64,000 nucleotides of DNA from Scolanthus callimorphus (taxonomy: Eukaryota > Cnidaria > Anthozoa > Actiniaria > Edwardsiidae): positions 6,981,169-7,045,168 of the forward strand of contig CM066913.1 in the NCBI GenBank assembly GCA_033964015.1. The letters are read 5' to 3'. Below are positions 13,701 to 22,994 of this stretch, piece after piece. How positions within the stretch are numbered: position 1 is the stretch's first letter; every line of letters starts with the position of its first letter. The position numbers and the translations under genes were made by a program. The notes under the pieces are model-generated. The model saw only the letters and a program-made list of their open reading frames with translations, was not told the DNA's origin and did not search any database.

Positions 13701-15681
13701 ATCCCGATTTAGCCTCCCCAATCGAAAGTAGATGCGGCTGTCTGCTCAGCGATGTGCCTGTTTCCAATGCCAGAGTGATTGTGTTATAAAAGCAGGGGTT
13801 TAAAGCCGCCGTTTTGCCAGCTTAGCAACATATCGAGTCAGAGAAAGCATCCATTTTAATTGGCTGATTGTGGGATGGAGTGGTGATATTTTCGATTGAA
13901 TTTGGTAAATCAAGTACAGAAAACATTGTTTGTAAGATGACGAGATTTCTACACGACATTCGTCATCTAATAACTCGGGTGCTGTTCGCTTGCCTGGATC
14001 CCACTTAAAATACTCGAAAATCTTTGCTTGGCACGCGCCCCACTATACAAGCGCTTTGATCGGAACTAATATGTGTTTGTAGTTGATCAAGACTCTTCAG
14101 GGGGTCGAAACTACCCTGAAAAGCCCTACAAGACTTGACCTTTAATAATTACACGAGCCCCCGTAGTCAAGAACCGGCACGCGTTTTGTCTTTTGTAAAG
14201 ACGCGAATGTTGTTGTTGTTTTTCAACTCCATCGAATTACTTTGTCCGTAAGCCGAAAACCTATGCCTGCATAATCAAGGATAACTGGGCTAACATGGAA
14301 ATGTATTGCGGGTTAGTGTTCTCCTTTTTTAAGCCACGTTTTTCAGTTACAACAAGTTAAGCTTCTTTGGAGTGCCTTTATGCTTCGCGCTTAAATGAAA
14401 GAACCAGTTTCTTTGACTTTGTAATCCCCCTGGATTATATTCTGATTTCCAAACCACTCAAAAACTATTTTTTTCTCTTTTCAGTTCGGAATATCCATGC
14501 CGTATTAGTATTTTTTTACGTTCTACTTGCATGGTCTTGCTGGTACTGCTTTTGTGCTGTGCTGCAGTTGTCAAGAGAAGACAATAAAATGCGCAGTCAT
14601 TTTGAAAAGCATTTAAAAGTCGCAATGCCTTGTTTATTTCCGTGTTTAGGTTTTTTTAAATTAGATGTGCAACTTGCACGCAATTATATTTCCCGTGGAT
14701 TCCGTTCTCTAGAAAACCAATAGAAACGCGAAGGTAGTTTTTCGTTTCGAGAAAAGCGAAACTTGTTCCATACCATGGGTTTTTAGCACCCTCAGGATGC
14801 ACCCGGTTTACACGATTTCTCCGGCAGAGTGAATTTAATTCTGTGCTCAAGCAAATGGGAGGAGAGATGCGTCGATCTGGTTCACCAACCTCACTATCGT
14901 AACGGAAACTTTCACGCCGGTACTTGCCCTCACTCCCTTCAGCCACACCTTTAACGATTTATTTGAAACCTTTTTACTGCTTTTTAATTCGTGAATGTGC
15001 GAGTCATAGAAACACGTGACTGTTACTGTGTCACTCGTTCACTCGAGTAGTTTTGTGCAATCACTCGATAACTATTACTCCCTATTTCCTTGTTTACGTT
15101 TTTGGGTAGCCTACAAATTGCACGCAAGGCATTACGTCGTGCGTGTCATGATTAGAACGCCAATAAAAATATTGTTCTCCAGTAAGCCATGCAGGTGTTT
15201 TACAATCCTAACCCTAACCGGTAACCTGATTACTAACCCAACCCCTAACCAGTGCGCTACGAGTGAATTCGCTGGGTTCGGGACGCGCTTTTCAATTAGA
15301 TTTGAAGAATAATGACTCATTTGTCCCACGGGATCTAAAATGGCGTAAGTTCTGGGCGTATGCTTGTTTCCTTGTTCTATAGAATACAAAGCGAAAATAC
15401 GGCTTATCGTTACCTTAAAAATCAAGACCGTCGTGTAAAATGATTCAAATCTTCACAAGTGCTATCGTTTAGCCATCGCTTTCAACTGGTTCGAAAAATG
15501 CTGAGTATCTACTGAACAACGCATGTTGGACTGGTTGGGATGGAAACTTTGACTGTGACATTGTTGATCGATCTCTTAAATCCGTTTCGTCTATTTCCAG
15601 GAGGGGTCCGACATGGAGACAGACTCGGTGGCTACGTCCGTCGATACCGGCGTATCGTCCCCATCACAGAGAAAGAAGTGA
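1711..15681 (+). CDS. SMARCA4: SMARCA4/BRG1-like SWI/SNF catalytic subunit, C-terminal exons (5' part outside window)
   Basis: Eleven exons are visible, all with GT-AG boundaries and consistent phases: 1711-1914, 2191-2221, 2491-2569, 3170-3278, 3770-3871, 5332-5358, 5504-5611, 7072-7111, 7492-7571, 7900-7992 and 15601-15681 (TGA). They sum to 954 nt, or 317 codons plus stop. The first exon begins [14 protein letters not shown] and matches the region after the helicase core of BRG1/BRM (SnAC end). Exon 2 encodes an AT-hook (KKKRGRPPA). Exons 4-7 encode a bromodomain (about residues 105-205 of the visible part) retaining [13 protein letters not shown] and the acetyl-lysine-reading Asn of NAQTYN (about residue 170). 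A second AT-hook (KRRGRPPRP) sits in exon 10. The tail is Ser/Asp-rich and ends in PSQRKK. The family is the ATPase of BAF/PBAF nuclear chromatin remodelling complexes. The ATPase exons must lie upstream. No frame breaks were seen. It could be called SMARCA2/4, since invertebrates usually have one gene. Confidence 0.93.
2856..3093. mobile_element. Foldback MITE in BRG1-like intron
   Basis: The ends ACCATTTGCGTTCAACCCTG and their reverse complement face each other, with the inner inverted block GTTTCAAACGTG / CACGTTTGAAAC also paired. The centre contains GATTGGCTG and its inverted match CAGCCAATC. It is non-coding, about 238 bp. Target duplications are not clear. Confidence 0.7.
3900..4134. 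repeat. 20-bp minisatellite (GATTCCAGATTACAACAATA-type)
   Basis: About eleven degenerate copies of a 20-bp unit alternate ATTCCAG/ATTGCAG with ATTACAACAATAG or ATTGCAACATTAG. The array begins about 30 bp after the splice donor of the exon at 3770-3871. Confidence 0.9.
4205..4610. repeat. 79-88 bp tandem repeat rich in inverted CCAAT boxes
   Basis: Five units start at TTGATCAG (4205, 4284, 4363, 4451, 4539), giving spacings of 79, 79, 88 and 88 bp. Each unit carries GTGATTGGCTGAAT followed by TTCACGAGAA, and most also carry TTTTGATTGGTTGATCAG. Two unit lengths differ by a 9-bp insertion in the TTCCGTTCCGTGCC segment. The array is intronic in the BRG1-like gene. Confidence 0.9.
4847..5074. mobile_element. 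Harbinger-type MITE with TTA target duplication
   Basis: The inverted termini GGGGCCGACCATTTAAC and GTTAAATGGTCGGCCCC are bounded by TTA on both sides (4844-4846, 5075-5077). A 3-bp TWA duplication is the hallmark of PIF/Harbinger. Inner parts are poly-G/poly-C and poly-T rich and non-coding. Confidence 0.8.
5095..5250. repeat. Dispersed repeat, copy 1 of a 155-bp intronic pair
   Basis: The block starting CACCCCGCACACCGC is repeated at 6850-7002, in the same orientation with scattered differences. Both are in introns of the BRG1-like gene. No ORF and no terminal inverted repeat were seen. Confidence 0.75.
5650..5875. mobile_element. 226-bp MITE with TTAA target duplication
   Basis: The termini AGAGCCTGTGTCAGCC and GGCTGACACAGGCTCT are flanked by TTAA at 5646-5649 and 5876-5879. 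A diverged relative lies at about 13797-13975, sharing GAGAAAGCATCCATTT, GATTGAATTTGGTAAATCAA and GAGATTTCTACACG. The class is piggyBac/Kolobok-like by its TSD. Confidence 0.85.
6279..6556. mobile_element. Foldback MITE with TA duplication
   Basis: Nearly the whole element is an imperfect palindrome. CACTCCTTTCCAGTCACAC faces GTGTGACTGGAAACGAGTG, and GTGTTTGGTGGACGTCAATC faces its complement. TA flanks both ends (6277-6278, 6557-6558), as for Tc1/mariner-type elements. Confidence 0.78.
6850..7002. repeat. Dispersed repeat, copy 2 of the 155-bp intronic pair
   Basis: Direct-orientation copy of 5095-5250, sharing GCACACCGCTAGACCCTG and CTCAGGATTTCGCTAACACC. Differences include CATCTTTATGCTG versus CATCATCACGCTG. 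Confidence 0.75.
7158..7189. repeat. Poly-C/CT low-complexity tract
   Basis: A run of about 19 C is followed by CTCTCTCTCTC between exons of the BRG1-like gene. Confidence 0.8.
8097..8490. repeat. Degenerate minisatellite with recurring GATRTGNGRCRTGCGCG motif
   Basis: Variants of ATATGAGATATGCGCGCG, TTTGCGATGTGCGCTCG, GGTGAGGCATGCGCGCC and GATGTGAAACGTGCGCG recur about every 30-85 bp, with TGTGCGGGCTGTTT-like spacers. Minus-strand ORFs here are by-products of the repeat. Confidence 0.55.
9322..9458. mobile_element. Near-perfect 137-bp hairpin element
   Basis: The arms ATTTCAAATCCGACAATGAG and complement are almost perfect, about 60 bp each, around a GC-rich loop GAGGCGGAGCCGAGG. It is duplicated at 11038-11174. 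ORFs reading [11 protein letters not shown] on both strands are palindrome artefacts. Confidence 0.85.
10227..10342. mobile_element. hAT-like MITE with 8-bp duplication
   Basis: The termini TAGCCTGCGAGCCGGCTCT and AGAGCCGGCTAGCAGGCTA are flanked by the 8-bp direct repeat TGTTTATT (10219-10226, 10343-10350). An 8-bp TSD is typical for hAT. It is duplicated at 11943-12058 within the larger tandem unit. Confidence 0.85.
10748..10881. mobile_element. 134-bp hairpin element
   Basis: CTTTTCCAGTTCTTCAGGGA pairs with TCCCTGAGCAACTGGAAAAG, and GAACTGATTTAATTTTGTTC pairs with its complement. It is duplicated at 12464-12597 as part of the 1716-bp tandem. Confidence 0.8.
11031..12746. repeat. 1716-bp tandem duplication, unit 2
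   Basis: Head-to-tail copy of 9315-11030. It ends TGAGTATGAG like unit 1 and is then followed by unrelated ATGTGCGTTACAG. Corresponding inner elements lie at 11038-11174, 11943-12058 and 12464-12597. Confidence 0.93.
13047..13160. repeat. Short imperfect tandem repeat
   Basis: Two to three units share ACAATGGGTGTGTTTC and ATCCGGGTG spaced about 57 bp apart. Non-coding. Confidence 0.6.
13797..13975. repeat. Diverged relative of the 5650-5875 MITE
   Basis: It shares AGCAACATA, GAGAAAGCATCCATTT, GATTGAATTTGGTAAATCAA and GAGATTTCTACACG in the same order as the element at 5650. The terminal repeats are eroded here. Confidence 0.6.
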
Positions 15682-15806
15682 AAACTACCCACTAGCGAAT
15701 GCCTTGAGTTGGAGAGAGCTGTGGAAACATTGTAACATAATACCATAACACATTATCCGTCACATCCTCAATATATAATAAGTCTGACAGGCGCAGTAGC
15801 CTTAGC

Positions 15807-15812
15807 AATAAA
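15807..15812 (+). terminator. Candidate poly(A) signal of the BRG1-like gene
   Basis: An AATAAA hexamer lies about 125 bp after the TGA stop at 15679-15681, a plausible 3' UTR distance. No cleavage site can be confirmed from the sequence alone. Confidence 0.4.
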
Positions 15813-16882
15813 TATAACTATACGTAAGATAGAAGAATCTGGTACATCATCAGCGCATCATTACCGAGCTGCCAGCCAGTTTAGTAAATTCTCAACACCA
15901 TTTTGCTTGACCTTGTAATAAAGACATTCGTTTAGAAAGTACGGTCCGATCACTAAGATCACCACCAAACATGCAACAAACATGCTTATAGTTATATAGA
16001 TAGTTAAACATAAATAGTTGGTAGTACTTTTTTATATATATAGACATACTTAAAGAAAGTAGCATCGTCGCTCCTGAACAGAATGCTAAATCGTGCAACG
16101 TAGGACAGTAAGCTTATGACAGTAAGTTTGTAGTCAAAGTAATAGTCTCCCGTGCAACCGTCTGTTGTGTAGGTCACTACACAAGACGCTACAAGAGTAA
16201 TTTTTAAAGCTTACCCGGAAAAGAGAAAACTGTTTAATTAAAATCCCTTTCTAGCTTCACTGTTTAGATAAAAGTAACACTCCCTTTGAACCGTGTTTCG
16301 TAGCTAGAGTTGTGCCAAAGAGAGGAATTTTTTATGTGTTCAAATTTTGTTTGGTTTTATCCGACCAAGCAGGGAGGGGACCAAATCACTCCCTCCAATA
16401 ACACACCGCGGGTTTAAAAGATGATTCCTGGAGGGCAAATTTTCTTGAAAGAGCCCATTTCGTTGTAGCGCCCACCCCCAAGGTTTCACCTCCATACCTG
16501 TCAGAAGTCCAACTGTCCGTTATAGCCCGCGATGCGTCATGGAAGCAATTAGGTATACCATGCAATACAGAATCATGGGCACTGGTTTTTAGTATAAATA
16601 ACCATACACATCACCCTGCTTATGTCAAATGATTCTACAATACATCGCTCGCGCCAATAAATTTTGTACTTTTTAGTTTCTCCCATGAAGCATCGTGGGC
16701 GTGCACTATTTCGTGTTTATTCGATCAAAGCGCGCGCTCTGATTGGTTCTATCATGGTCACGTGGCGGGCTACAAATTCAATTAAAAAAATTGTTGCCCG
16801 CGCGGGCGACATCGTTAGAGCGAGAAATTTCGGCGGACTATTTTTACCGTATTTTCTTTTTGCTATATAATAAAACACTTAA
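15813..16882. other. Intergenic, no supported gene
   Basis: No recognisable coding exon on either strand. A CGCGCGCTCTGATTGG segment near 16730, followed by CACGTG, resembles motifs found in other repeats of this window. Confidence 0.5.
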
Positions 16883-16992
16883 TGACTGCACCCTCTGGAA
16901 ACAGCGAGTTTTGTTTTCCCTCGAATCTTGGTGTTTCCCGAGACCGAGATTCTCGGGAAAACAAAACTCGCTGTTTCCCTCGGAAGCAGTCA
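16883..16992. mobile_element. 110-bp hairpin element
   Basis: TGACTGCACCCTCTGGAAAC faces GTTTCCCTCGGAAGCAGTCA, and the inner CAGCGAGTTTTGTTTTCCC is mirrored. The loop is short. Confidence 0.8.
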
Positions 16993-17437
16993 GTGGCAGG
17001 TTTTAGGGGAAGAGGCGAAGTGTAACTCGTCAGCAAAAGCTCTTGGAGCATTTATTAACTTCTTCAGACCACCGTTTTTGAAAGGAAGACTAATAGATTG
17101 CAGTACTTGGGTCAAAAATCCAATGTAAGCCTGGACTTTTCACTGTTAACTGTTGAAGTTGCATATACGTAATATACAATGCTAATAAACTACCATCAGA
17201 TGAACTCTTGATTTTCCGGCGCCAAGCAGCCATATAGTCCGGTCATTGCTAGAGTGTTTTCACTTTCCTCGGTAGTTCTTTAACGCCCTCACCAAAATCC
17301 TGAAACTAAGGTACGGTTAGTGAAGGCGAGACGGGCCTCAGTTTATTGTCTCGTCCAAAGGACGTGAAAAACAGTAGAAAAAGGTGACAAGAATAGAATT
17401 CCCTCTGTCCCTAGCCTCCGTAGGAAGCGTTACCGTG

Positions 17438-17464
17438 TTTTTTTTTTTTTTTTTTTTTTTTTTT
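17438..17464. repeat. Poly-T tract
   Basis: About 27 consecutive T. It could be a poly(A) tail of a minus-strand retro-insertion, but no retroelement body is recognisable next to it. Confidence 0.7.
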
Positions 17465-17897
17465 CAGGGAAAAAGAAACTCGGAGAACCAGAGGAGAAAG
17501 TGGCGCGCGAGAAGTGGGACGAGTGAGTTTTTGGTGGCGCGAAAAAGCGCCGCTCGCCCCATTCTCTGCGTTTCTTTTCCCTGTAAACACACGGGAACGA
17601 TTGCTATATGCAGGCTACTCTGTCCCGGCCTTGAGTCGATCCCACATCACAGCGGTGAGAGGTCAAGCTCCGTAGCGCTGGGCCAACCGCACTTCCTTTC
17701 ATTGTGTTTTATCTGTTTAGAGCGGATTTCAGATAACTCGTGAGTAATTCGCAATTACTCTGTAATTACTCCTATAGATTTATTCAGAATTCGTGTAATT
17801 ACTTTGAGATTGGTTTCACTACAGTCATATGAAAACGCTCTATTGACAAAACAATGATACGCAAACCCTTCGTCTATATTGTTATTTCCACAGTGCA

Positions 17898-18265
17898 TCA
17901 GACTCGTACCCGTCGCTAGGTCGTCAAATCAGTCGTCAAATAACTGCTTTGCTGCTCTCTAGTAGAAAAGTCGAGGAACGCAGGGGATTATGGGAAGGAT
18001 TAGCGCGGCGCGCAATGCATTGTGGGAAGGGCGAAGGAAAGTAGCACAATCCACAATCCATTGCGCGCCTTGCGAAACCTTCCCACAATGCTTTGCGCGC
18101 CGCGCTAATCCTTCCCATAATCCCCTGTGTTCCTAGACTTTTCTACTAAGCGACGGGTAGCGCGCCTTGCGAAACCTTCCCACAATGTATTGCGCGCCGC
18201 GCTAATCCTTCCCATAATCCCCTGCGTTCCTCGACTTTTCTACTAAGCGACGGGTTTGAGTCTGA
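17898..18265. mobile_element. Foldback MITE with internal duplicated arm
   Basis: The termini TCAGACTCGTACCCGTCGCT and AGCGACGGGTTTGAGTCTGA are inverted. The inner segment GCGCGCCGCGCTAATCCTTC occurs twice in one orientation (about 18095, 18194) and once inverted (about 17996). One arm has therefore been locally duplicated. Confidence 0.75.
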
Positions 18266-18450
18266 CAGTGCAGAAAGCTCTTGGTAGAGCGCGTATTTAC
18301 AGTCAAACCGGATGTTCGTTTCCTCGCAACATTGCAACTTGCTCGATCAATTTGCAAATGTGTCGAGCAAGTTGCTAATAGCGCCGAACAATTTCCTAGA
18401 AGAAAATCCACCAACGTGCTGAGTTTTGATTAAACATGGCTTATTTGTAT

Positions 18451-19124
18451 AGGAAATCATACGACGTTTCTCGTTCAATTTGGAATTTATTTGCACGAGT
18501 GGGTTTTTCAAAAAGTATCGCGATTCACCCTGCCACTCTGTGTTGTTGTGAGCCGTCAATATTTTGTGGTATTGACGGCTCAAAAAGAGCTAGCAAAATT
18601 CAACTTTTTTCGCACGAATTTATGTTTCATTTCATTGTCAATAGTTAGAAATAACGTTTAGCTATATTTCTAGCAATATCTTATGGCAGAAAGAGATTTT
18701 TTTCGCCGAAAAAGATGGAAAAATGTAAACAGAAAATGCTCGAGCTCGTGCGAAAAGCCCATGTAATTGCGTGAGATCGTGCGTAAATGTAATGAGAATT
18801 GAAATTTCAATCGACAATAAATAGCACTATTTCTTGCCATTTCCTCCAGAAAATCTTCAAGAATCGCGATACAATATTAATTACGATTTTGAGACGGCAA
18901 TTCCACAAAATATTGACGGCGTTGGAAGAAAATATTTTCACGTATTGGGCTCCGTCGCTGCGCGACTCCGCCCAATACGTGAACATATTTTCTCCCAACT
19001 AGCCGTCAATATTTTGTGGAATTGCCGTCTCAAAATCGTAATTAGTATATAGTATCAAAATTTGAGCTTTTTGAAAAACCCACGAGTGTAAATAAATTGA
19101 ACGAGAAACGTCGTATGATTTCCT
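18451..19124. mobile_element. Nested foldback inside the 18.3-20.3 kb element
   Basis: AGGAAATCATACGACGTTTC and its complement bound the segment, followed inward by TCGTTCAATTT and CACGAGTGGGTTTTTC in both arms. It encloses a further hairpin at 18878-19044. Confidence 0.75.
18878..19044. mobile_element. 167-bp hairpin (innermost nesting level)
   Basis: TAATTACGATTTTGAGACGG and complement form the stem, which continues through ATTCCACAAAATATTGACGG. The loop is GTCGCTGCGCGACTC, itself self-complementary. Confidence 0.85.
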
Positions 19125-19374
19125 TTTAATAATACACATGAAAAACATTTATAAGGAGTCATTCACAAATCTGCTTACAAACTGAACAAGCCGCACGCAT
19201 TTTGGGCTGAAAACCTGGCAGAATTTGAGCACGAACAAAAACCAAAGTTTTCATAATATAGCTCTGTTATCAAAATATTTTGTAATCCTATTAGCATTAA
19301 AATAAATTTGCATTGTGTTAACCATTTTTGCACTTTGTTGCCTTTTTTGGCACTTTGTTACTGTTGATAACGTG

Positions 19375-19490
19375 CCGATTTTACTCTTTTACTTGGATAA
19401 TACAAATATGGTGTCCATCTACTCGGAAACTACACGTGCGACGTAGCACTAATGTGCATGCCTGGGTTTACACAGGCAACCCATCAACAT
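19375..19490. repeat. Direct repeat copy A (empty site for the MITE at 19819)
   Basis: CCGATTTTACTC...GGGTTTACACAGGCAACCCATCAAC (start and end only) is repeated at 19708-20059 with moderate divergence. In this copy CAGGCAACC is single and is followed directly by CATCAACA. Confidence 0.8.
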
Positions 19491-19818
19491 CCCCCTTCCT
19501 TTAAGAGGATAACTTCCGGGGTTACAATTGCTACATCAAACAGGATCAGATGTCTCTAAATAATATGAAAAATGTCAACAGTAACAATATATAATAAAGT
19601 TCAGAATGTTTTCAGTGATATGATATCTCAGTCTTTGCTTGGTTGTAGCTTAAGTGTTCCCGGGGGCGGATGTATTTCCTGTTCGACAGTATACACCTCC
19701 CCTCTCTCCGATTTTACTCTTTTTACTTGGATAATACAAACATGGCGTCCAGAACTACTCGGAAACTACACGTGCAACGTACCACTTATGCGCATGCCCT
19801 GGGTTTACACAGGCAACC

Positions 19819-20041
19819 CATTCTCTTACCCAGAGCTCCCCGGCTCGTCTTCTCGCGGGGGAGGCTCTGGTGGCAGCCACTGACGCATGCGCGAGATTTG
19901 ATACAGAGCCGTTGAGAGAAATATCTTTCTGCGCATGCACCAACGTTCAAAACCAGCCAATCAGCAAAGGCCCTGAAATGGATGTCACCAGAGCCTCCCC
20001 TGCGAGAGGAGACGAGCTGGGGAGCTCTGGGTACGAGAATG
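19819..20041. mobile_element. Mutator-like MITE with 9-bp duplication
   Basis: The termini CATTCTCTTACCCAGAGC and GCTCTGGGTACGAGAATG are flanked by the 9-bp direct repeat CAGGCAACC (19810-19818, 20042-20050). The related copy at 19375-19490 lacks the insert and has CAGGCAACC once, so it shows the pre-insertion state. A 9-bp TSD fits MULEs. Confidence 0.88.
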
Positions 20042-20349
20042 CAGGCAACCCATCAACAGTTACCTAAAAACTGCACTGCTCTCAACCAATCAGAATCCAG
20101 AAATTTGTTCGTGTGTCATACAAAATCATACAAATGGTGAAAAACTGAGCTGAGCACCTTGGTAGATTTTCTTCTAGGAAATTGTTCGGCGCTAGTTCGC
20201 GACTCCGCCCAATACGTGAACATATTTTCTCCTAACTAGCTTGCACGACACATTTGCAAATTGATCGAGCAAGTTGATAATCAATATTGCAATGTTGTTC
20301 AGTATTATGTTGCAAAGTTGTGAGGAAACGAACATCCGGTTTGACTGTA

Positions 20350-21877
20350 ACCATTGCTTTGCTTACATGATTCATTGCATCAGAAACTGACTTAATGCGG
20401 AGGATTCCACTTCTGGCGTTTGTACAGTAAAAATGCGCTAAACTGGCAAAACAAAAATCAAGCTTTTTGTCGAGTCTCGATATTTTGGTGGCATCGTAAA
20501 TGGCGGGAAAGCATCACGCCTTCGCATTTGGTAGTAGCAAATTAGTTCCCATAGACGCCCTCGGTATACCTACCGCCCACGGTGCAAGGGTTTTAGAAAC
20601 TTAGCGTTGCTCTGGTAACGGAGTACAGCATGAAAACGTACACACACAGAGATCAAGAGTAATAGCACTCTAGTGGTATAACGCAATGCAAGAACACAAT
20701 TAACGTGAACTTTGTTATAGAAATCGTGTTCGTTTGAGAGCTGTAGTGAAGATGTTCAGCTTTACTGTTGAAATATATTACCCACGCAAGAATGGAAATT
20801 ATTGTGGGCTGAAGAATTGATAAGAAAGGACTGAGAGCTGACAGTTGCCATTGTGATAGCTGCGTCGAGTTGTATCCCTTCACAACTGTATCCGGTATTG
20901 CTGTGACAAATCACGGGATTGAGCTCTACTACTTCTGATAAATGATTTTAAGGTAGGTTTCGTCAAAATACTTTATTGAAAACGAACATTACTAAGTTAT
21001 TGGATATCAATAAGTATTGATAGCGCTCGATCCTTAAATTGATCTGAAAATTTGTTTTAAAAGAGCATTCAGCCGGAAGTTCTAAAATTGACTATTTATC
21101 GTGAGGGCAAAAGCTTGTTAGATCACTCTTAGAAACTATGAATGGATATGGACGTGGTTGTCGTTGAAATGCAACGTGTCAACACTATGTTTAGAAAAGG
21201 CTATAGAGAAATTACTGATATGTCCAACTGTGGATATAATGGATAGAGAACACAGGGCTACTTGATTTTTCTGTTCTTCAAATTCATTTTATAGCATCTA
21301 TATAGCCATTTTATGCTTTGGCGGAGGCGTTTTTGTGTTTATGCCGTGTACTGATACTAAATTCATATCAGAAGTACCGCTGTAAGTACTGGTATCAATG
21401 GGGGCATTCCCTGCTGAATGAAAAAAGAACGTAAACAGAAGTTACATGATACACGAGTTTTTTTTTGAACTAGAAACTAGTTATAATTATCTCTTGGCCG
21501 AACGCTCTCCGCGGAAGCCAGGCGACATCAAATAGCGTGGGTGGTAAACCAAAGGGTATCAGTGACATAGCTTGCGAGGATCAAGGACCGACATTAAAAT
21601 GCATGCTGCACTCTTGTTGAAAAGGTATTTTTGCAATACTAGGTTGAAAATTGAAGACGTTTTCATCGAATCCATACCATGTCTGAGATTGTGATCATTT
21701 TATTGTTCTTCCCATCTTAAGAGAATTAAAAGAGTGGCGAGGCTATTTGACCATTGACGCAAATCTTAGTGGCCACTTGTTCTGTAGCTCTAAAAAATAG
21801 GATTTTAAAATAGCTTTGGTCTTCATAATAGAATCCTATGACAGTCTCTTTTTTGTGCAAATTGAGGACGAGATATC
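20350..21877. other. Intergenic, no supported gene
   Basis: The first 120 bp (CATTGCTTTG, TACATGATTCAT, GCATCAGAAACT, AAATGCGCTAAACTGGCAAAA) resembles 34637-34760 near the LDLR-like exons, which marks a dispersed repeat. The rest shows no recognisable feature. Confidence 0.5.
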
Positions 21878-22040
21878 ATAGGATTCAAGTATATTCAAAG
21901 CGTCCAGTCGGTAGATTCCGCCGAAAATAGCACTCAAAAAGGCGATATCACCCTCGTCGCTGCGCGACTCGTGCGATATCGCTTTTTTCGTGCTATTTTC
22001 TTAGCGGAATCTAGCCTCCTGAAGCTTTGAATAATCCTAT
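21878..22040. mobile_element. 163-bp hairpin element
   Basis: ATAGGATTCAAGTATATTCA faces TTGAATAATCCTAT, and TAGCACTCAAAAAGGCGATATC is mirrored by GATATCGCTTTTTTCGTGCTA. The loop CTCGTCGCTGCGCGACTCG resembles the loop of the hairpin at 18878. A half-related segment sits at about 3485-3560. Confidence 0.8.
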
Positions 22041-22994
22041 AGAATACAGAGTAGTGTTTTGAATCTACTCCGCATGGCCGATTTCCATACAGACTCTACT
22101 CTTCGGATTAACACCTACGCCTTTGATGTCGCTCTTTTCATGATGGCTCCCATGGGAGACAACCACGTGACATTGTAAATCTCTAACAGAAACAGCCCAG
22201 GTTAAAAAGAAACATTGGGATCCCAAATCTACGCAATGCTGACTATAGTAATGTTTATATCTCTTTGCTACGCGATTTAGTGTCAATTGCTTTTGCCAAC
22301 ACCCCGCCTCGACCACAAGCCAGGACGGGAAGTGTCTGCTTCAAGACAATTTGCAAAGCGCCACCAGTCAAAAGTTAACACCATTTGCCGTCATATTCCT
22401 GGAAAGTGTGCATGTGTCAGCTCAGGCCACATGGGACGTGATGTTTATACTTTCCTTGCCTATATTTTGCCTTTAGGTTTTCATAATATTATTTGTGGAA
22501 CTGGAAAGCTGTCGAGGACAGAAATCTTTCTTTACCGTTTGCATGCGTATCCTGGTCCGTCTTTCAATCTTCTTCGATTAGTGACTCTTTCATTCTGCCC
22601 AGAGCCTCGTGTTTCCAAGTGGTTAGGTAAGCTTTGTACTTTATTTGCCCATGGGGAGTATATTATGTACTGATGCGACACATCACGTACCGCCCCTATC
22701 CAATTCCGGTCACGCCTTATACTTGAACTCAGCGCAGTGACAGGAAACACACAACCCATGTTTTGTTATTTTATTACTTGGGATAATGATACAATAGTTT
22801 AGGATTATTTTCTTTTGGTATAAACTGACATGGAGATAAATAAAGACCACTTTCTAGCCTCCAGTAGCTAGCTACAAGCAATAAACCCAGAGTTTTTTTT
22901 ATAAGCTCTAGACTTCAATAATACAAAAGGCCACCGTCGTCTTCCTGTCTGGGTCGTCCCTGCTGTCGAGCCCGGCTGCATCCAATAATCATAA
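22041..22994. other. Intergenic, no supported gene
   Basis: Open frames of 83-128 codons exist on both strands, but none shows a recognisable domain or splice structure. Confidence 0.5.

Larger units (their letters stand above)
7993..15600 (+). other. Last intron of BRG1-like gene (7.6 kb), repeat-filled
   Basis: This is the only very long intron in the visible part. It contains the minisatellite near 8.1-8.5 kb, the 1716-bp tandem duplication at 9.3-12.7 kb and a relative of the 5650 MITE near 13.8 kb. It also holds low-complexity C/A/AAT tracts at about 13549-13594. I see no supported gene in 8500-9314 or 12747-15600. Confidence 0.75.
18300..20347. mobile_element. 2.05 kb composite non-autonomous element with TA duplication
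   Basis: Long inverted ends start CAGTCAAACCGGATGTTCG. About 120 bp of left end (through TTTCCTAGAAGAAAATC) is mirrored near 20160-20347. TA flanks both ends (18298-18299, 20348-20349). CAGT-type termini plus TA are compatible with Tc1/mariner-like elements. No transposase was seen. It contains nested foldbacks at 18451-19124 and 18878-19044, a direct duplication (19375/19708) and a Mutator-like MITE (19819-20041). Confidence 0.7.

Noticed and set aside
15205..15262. CCTAACCCTAACC telomere-like stretch
   Set aside because: Only about two consecutive CTAACC units, then decays. Not an interstitial telomeric array.
17384..17743. 119-aa frame containing a poly-Phe run
   Set aside because: The frame is produced by a poly-T tract. 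The remainder has no recognisable domain.
22287..22673. 128-aa plus-strand frame in intergenic DNA
   Set aside because: No recognisable motif, no splice or promoter support, and overlapping frames exist on the other strand.
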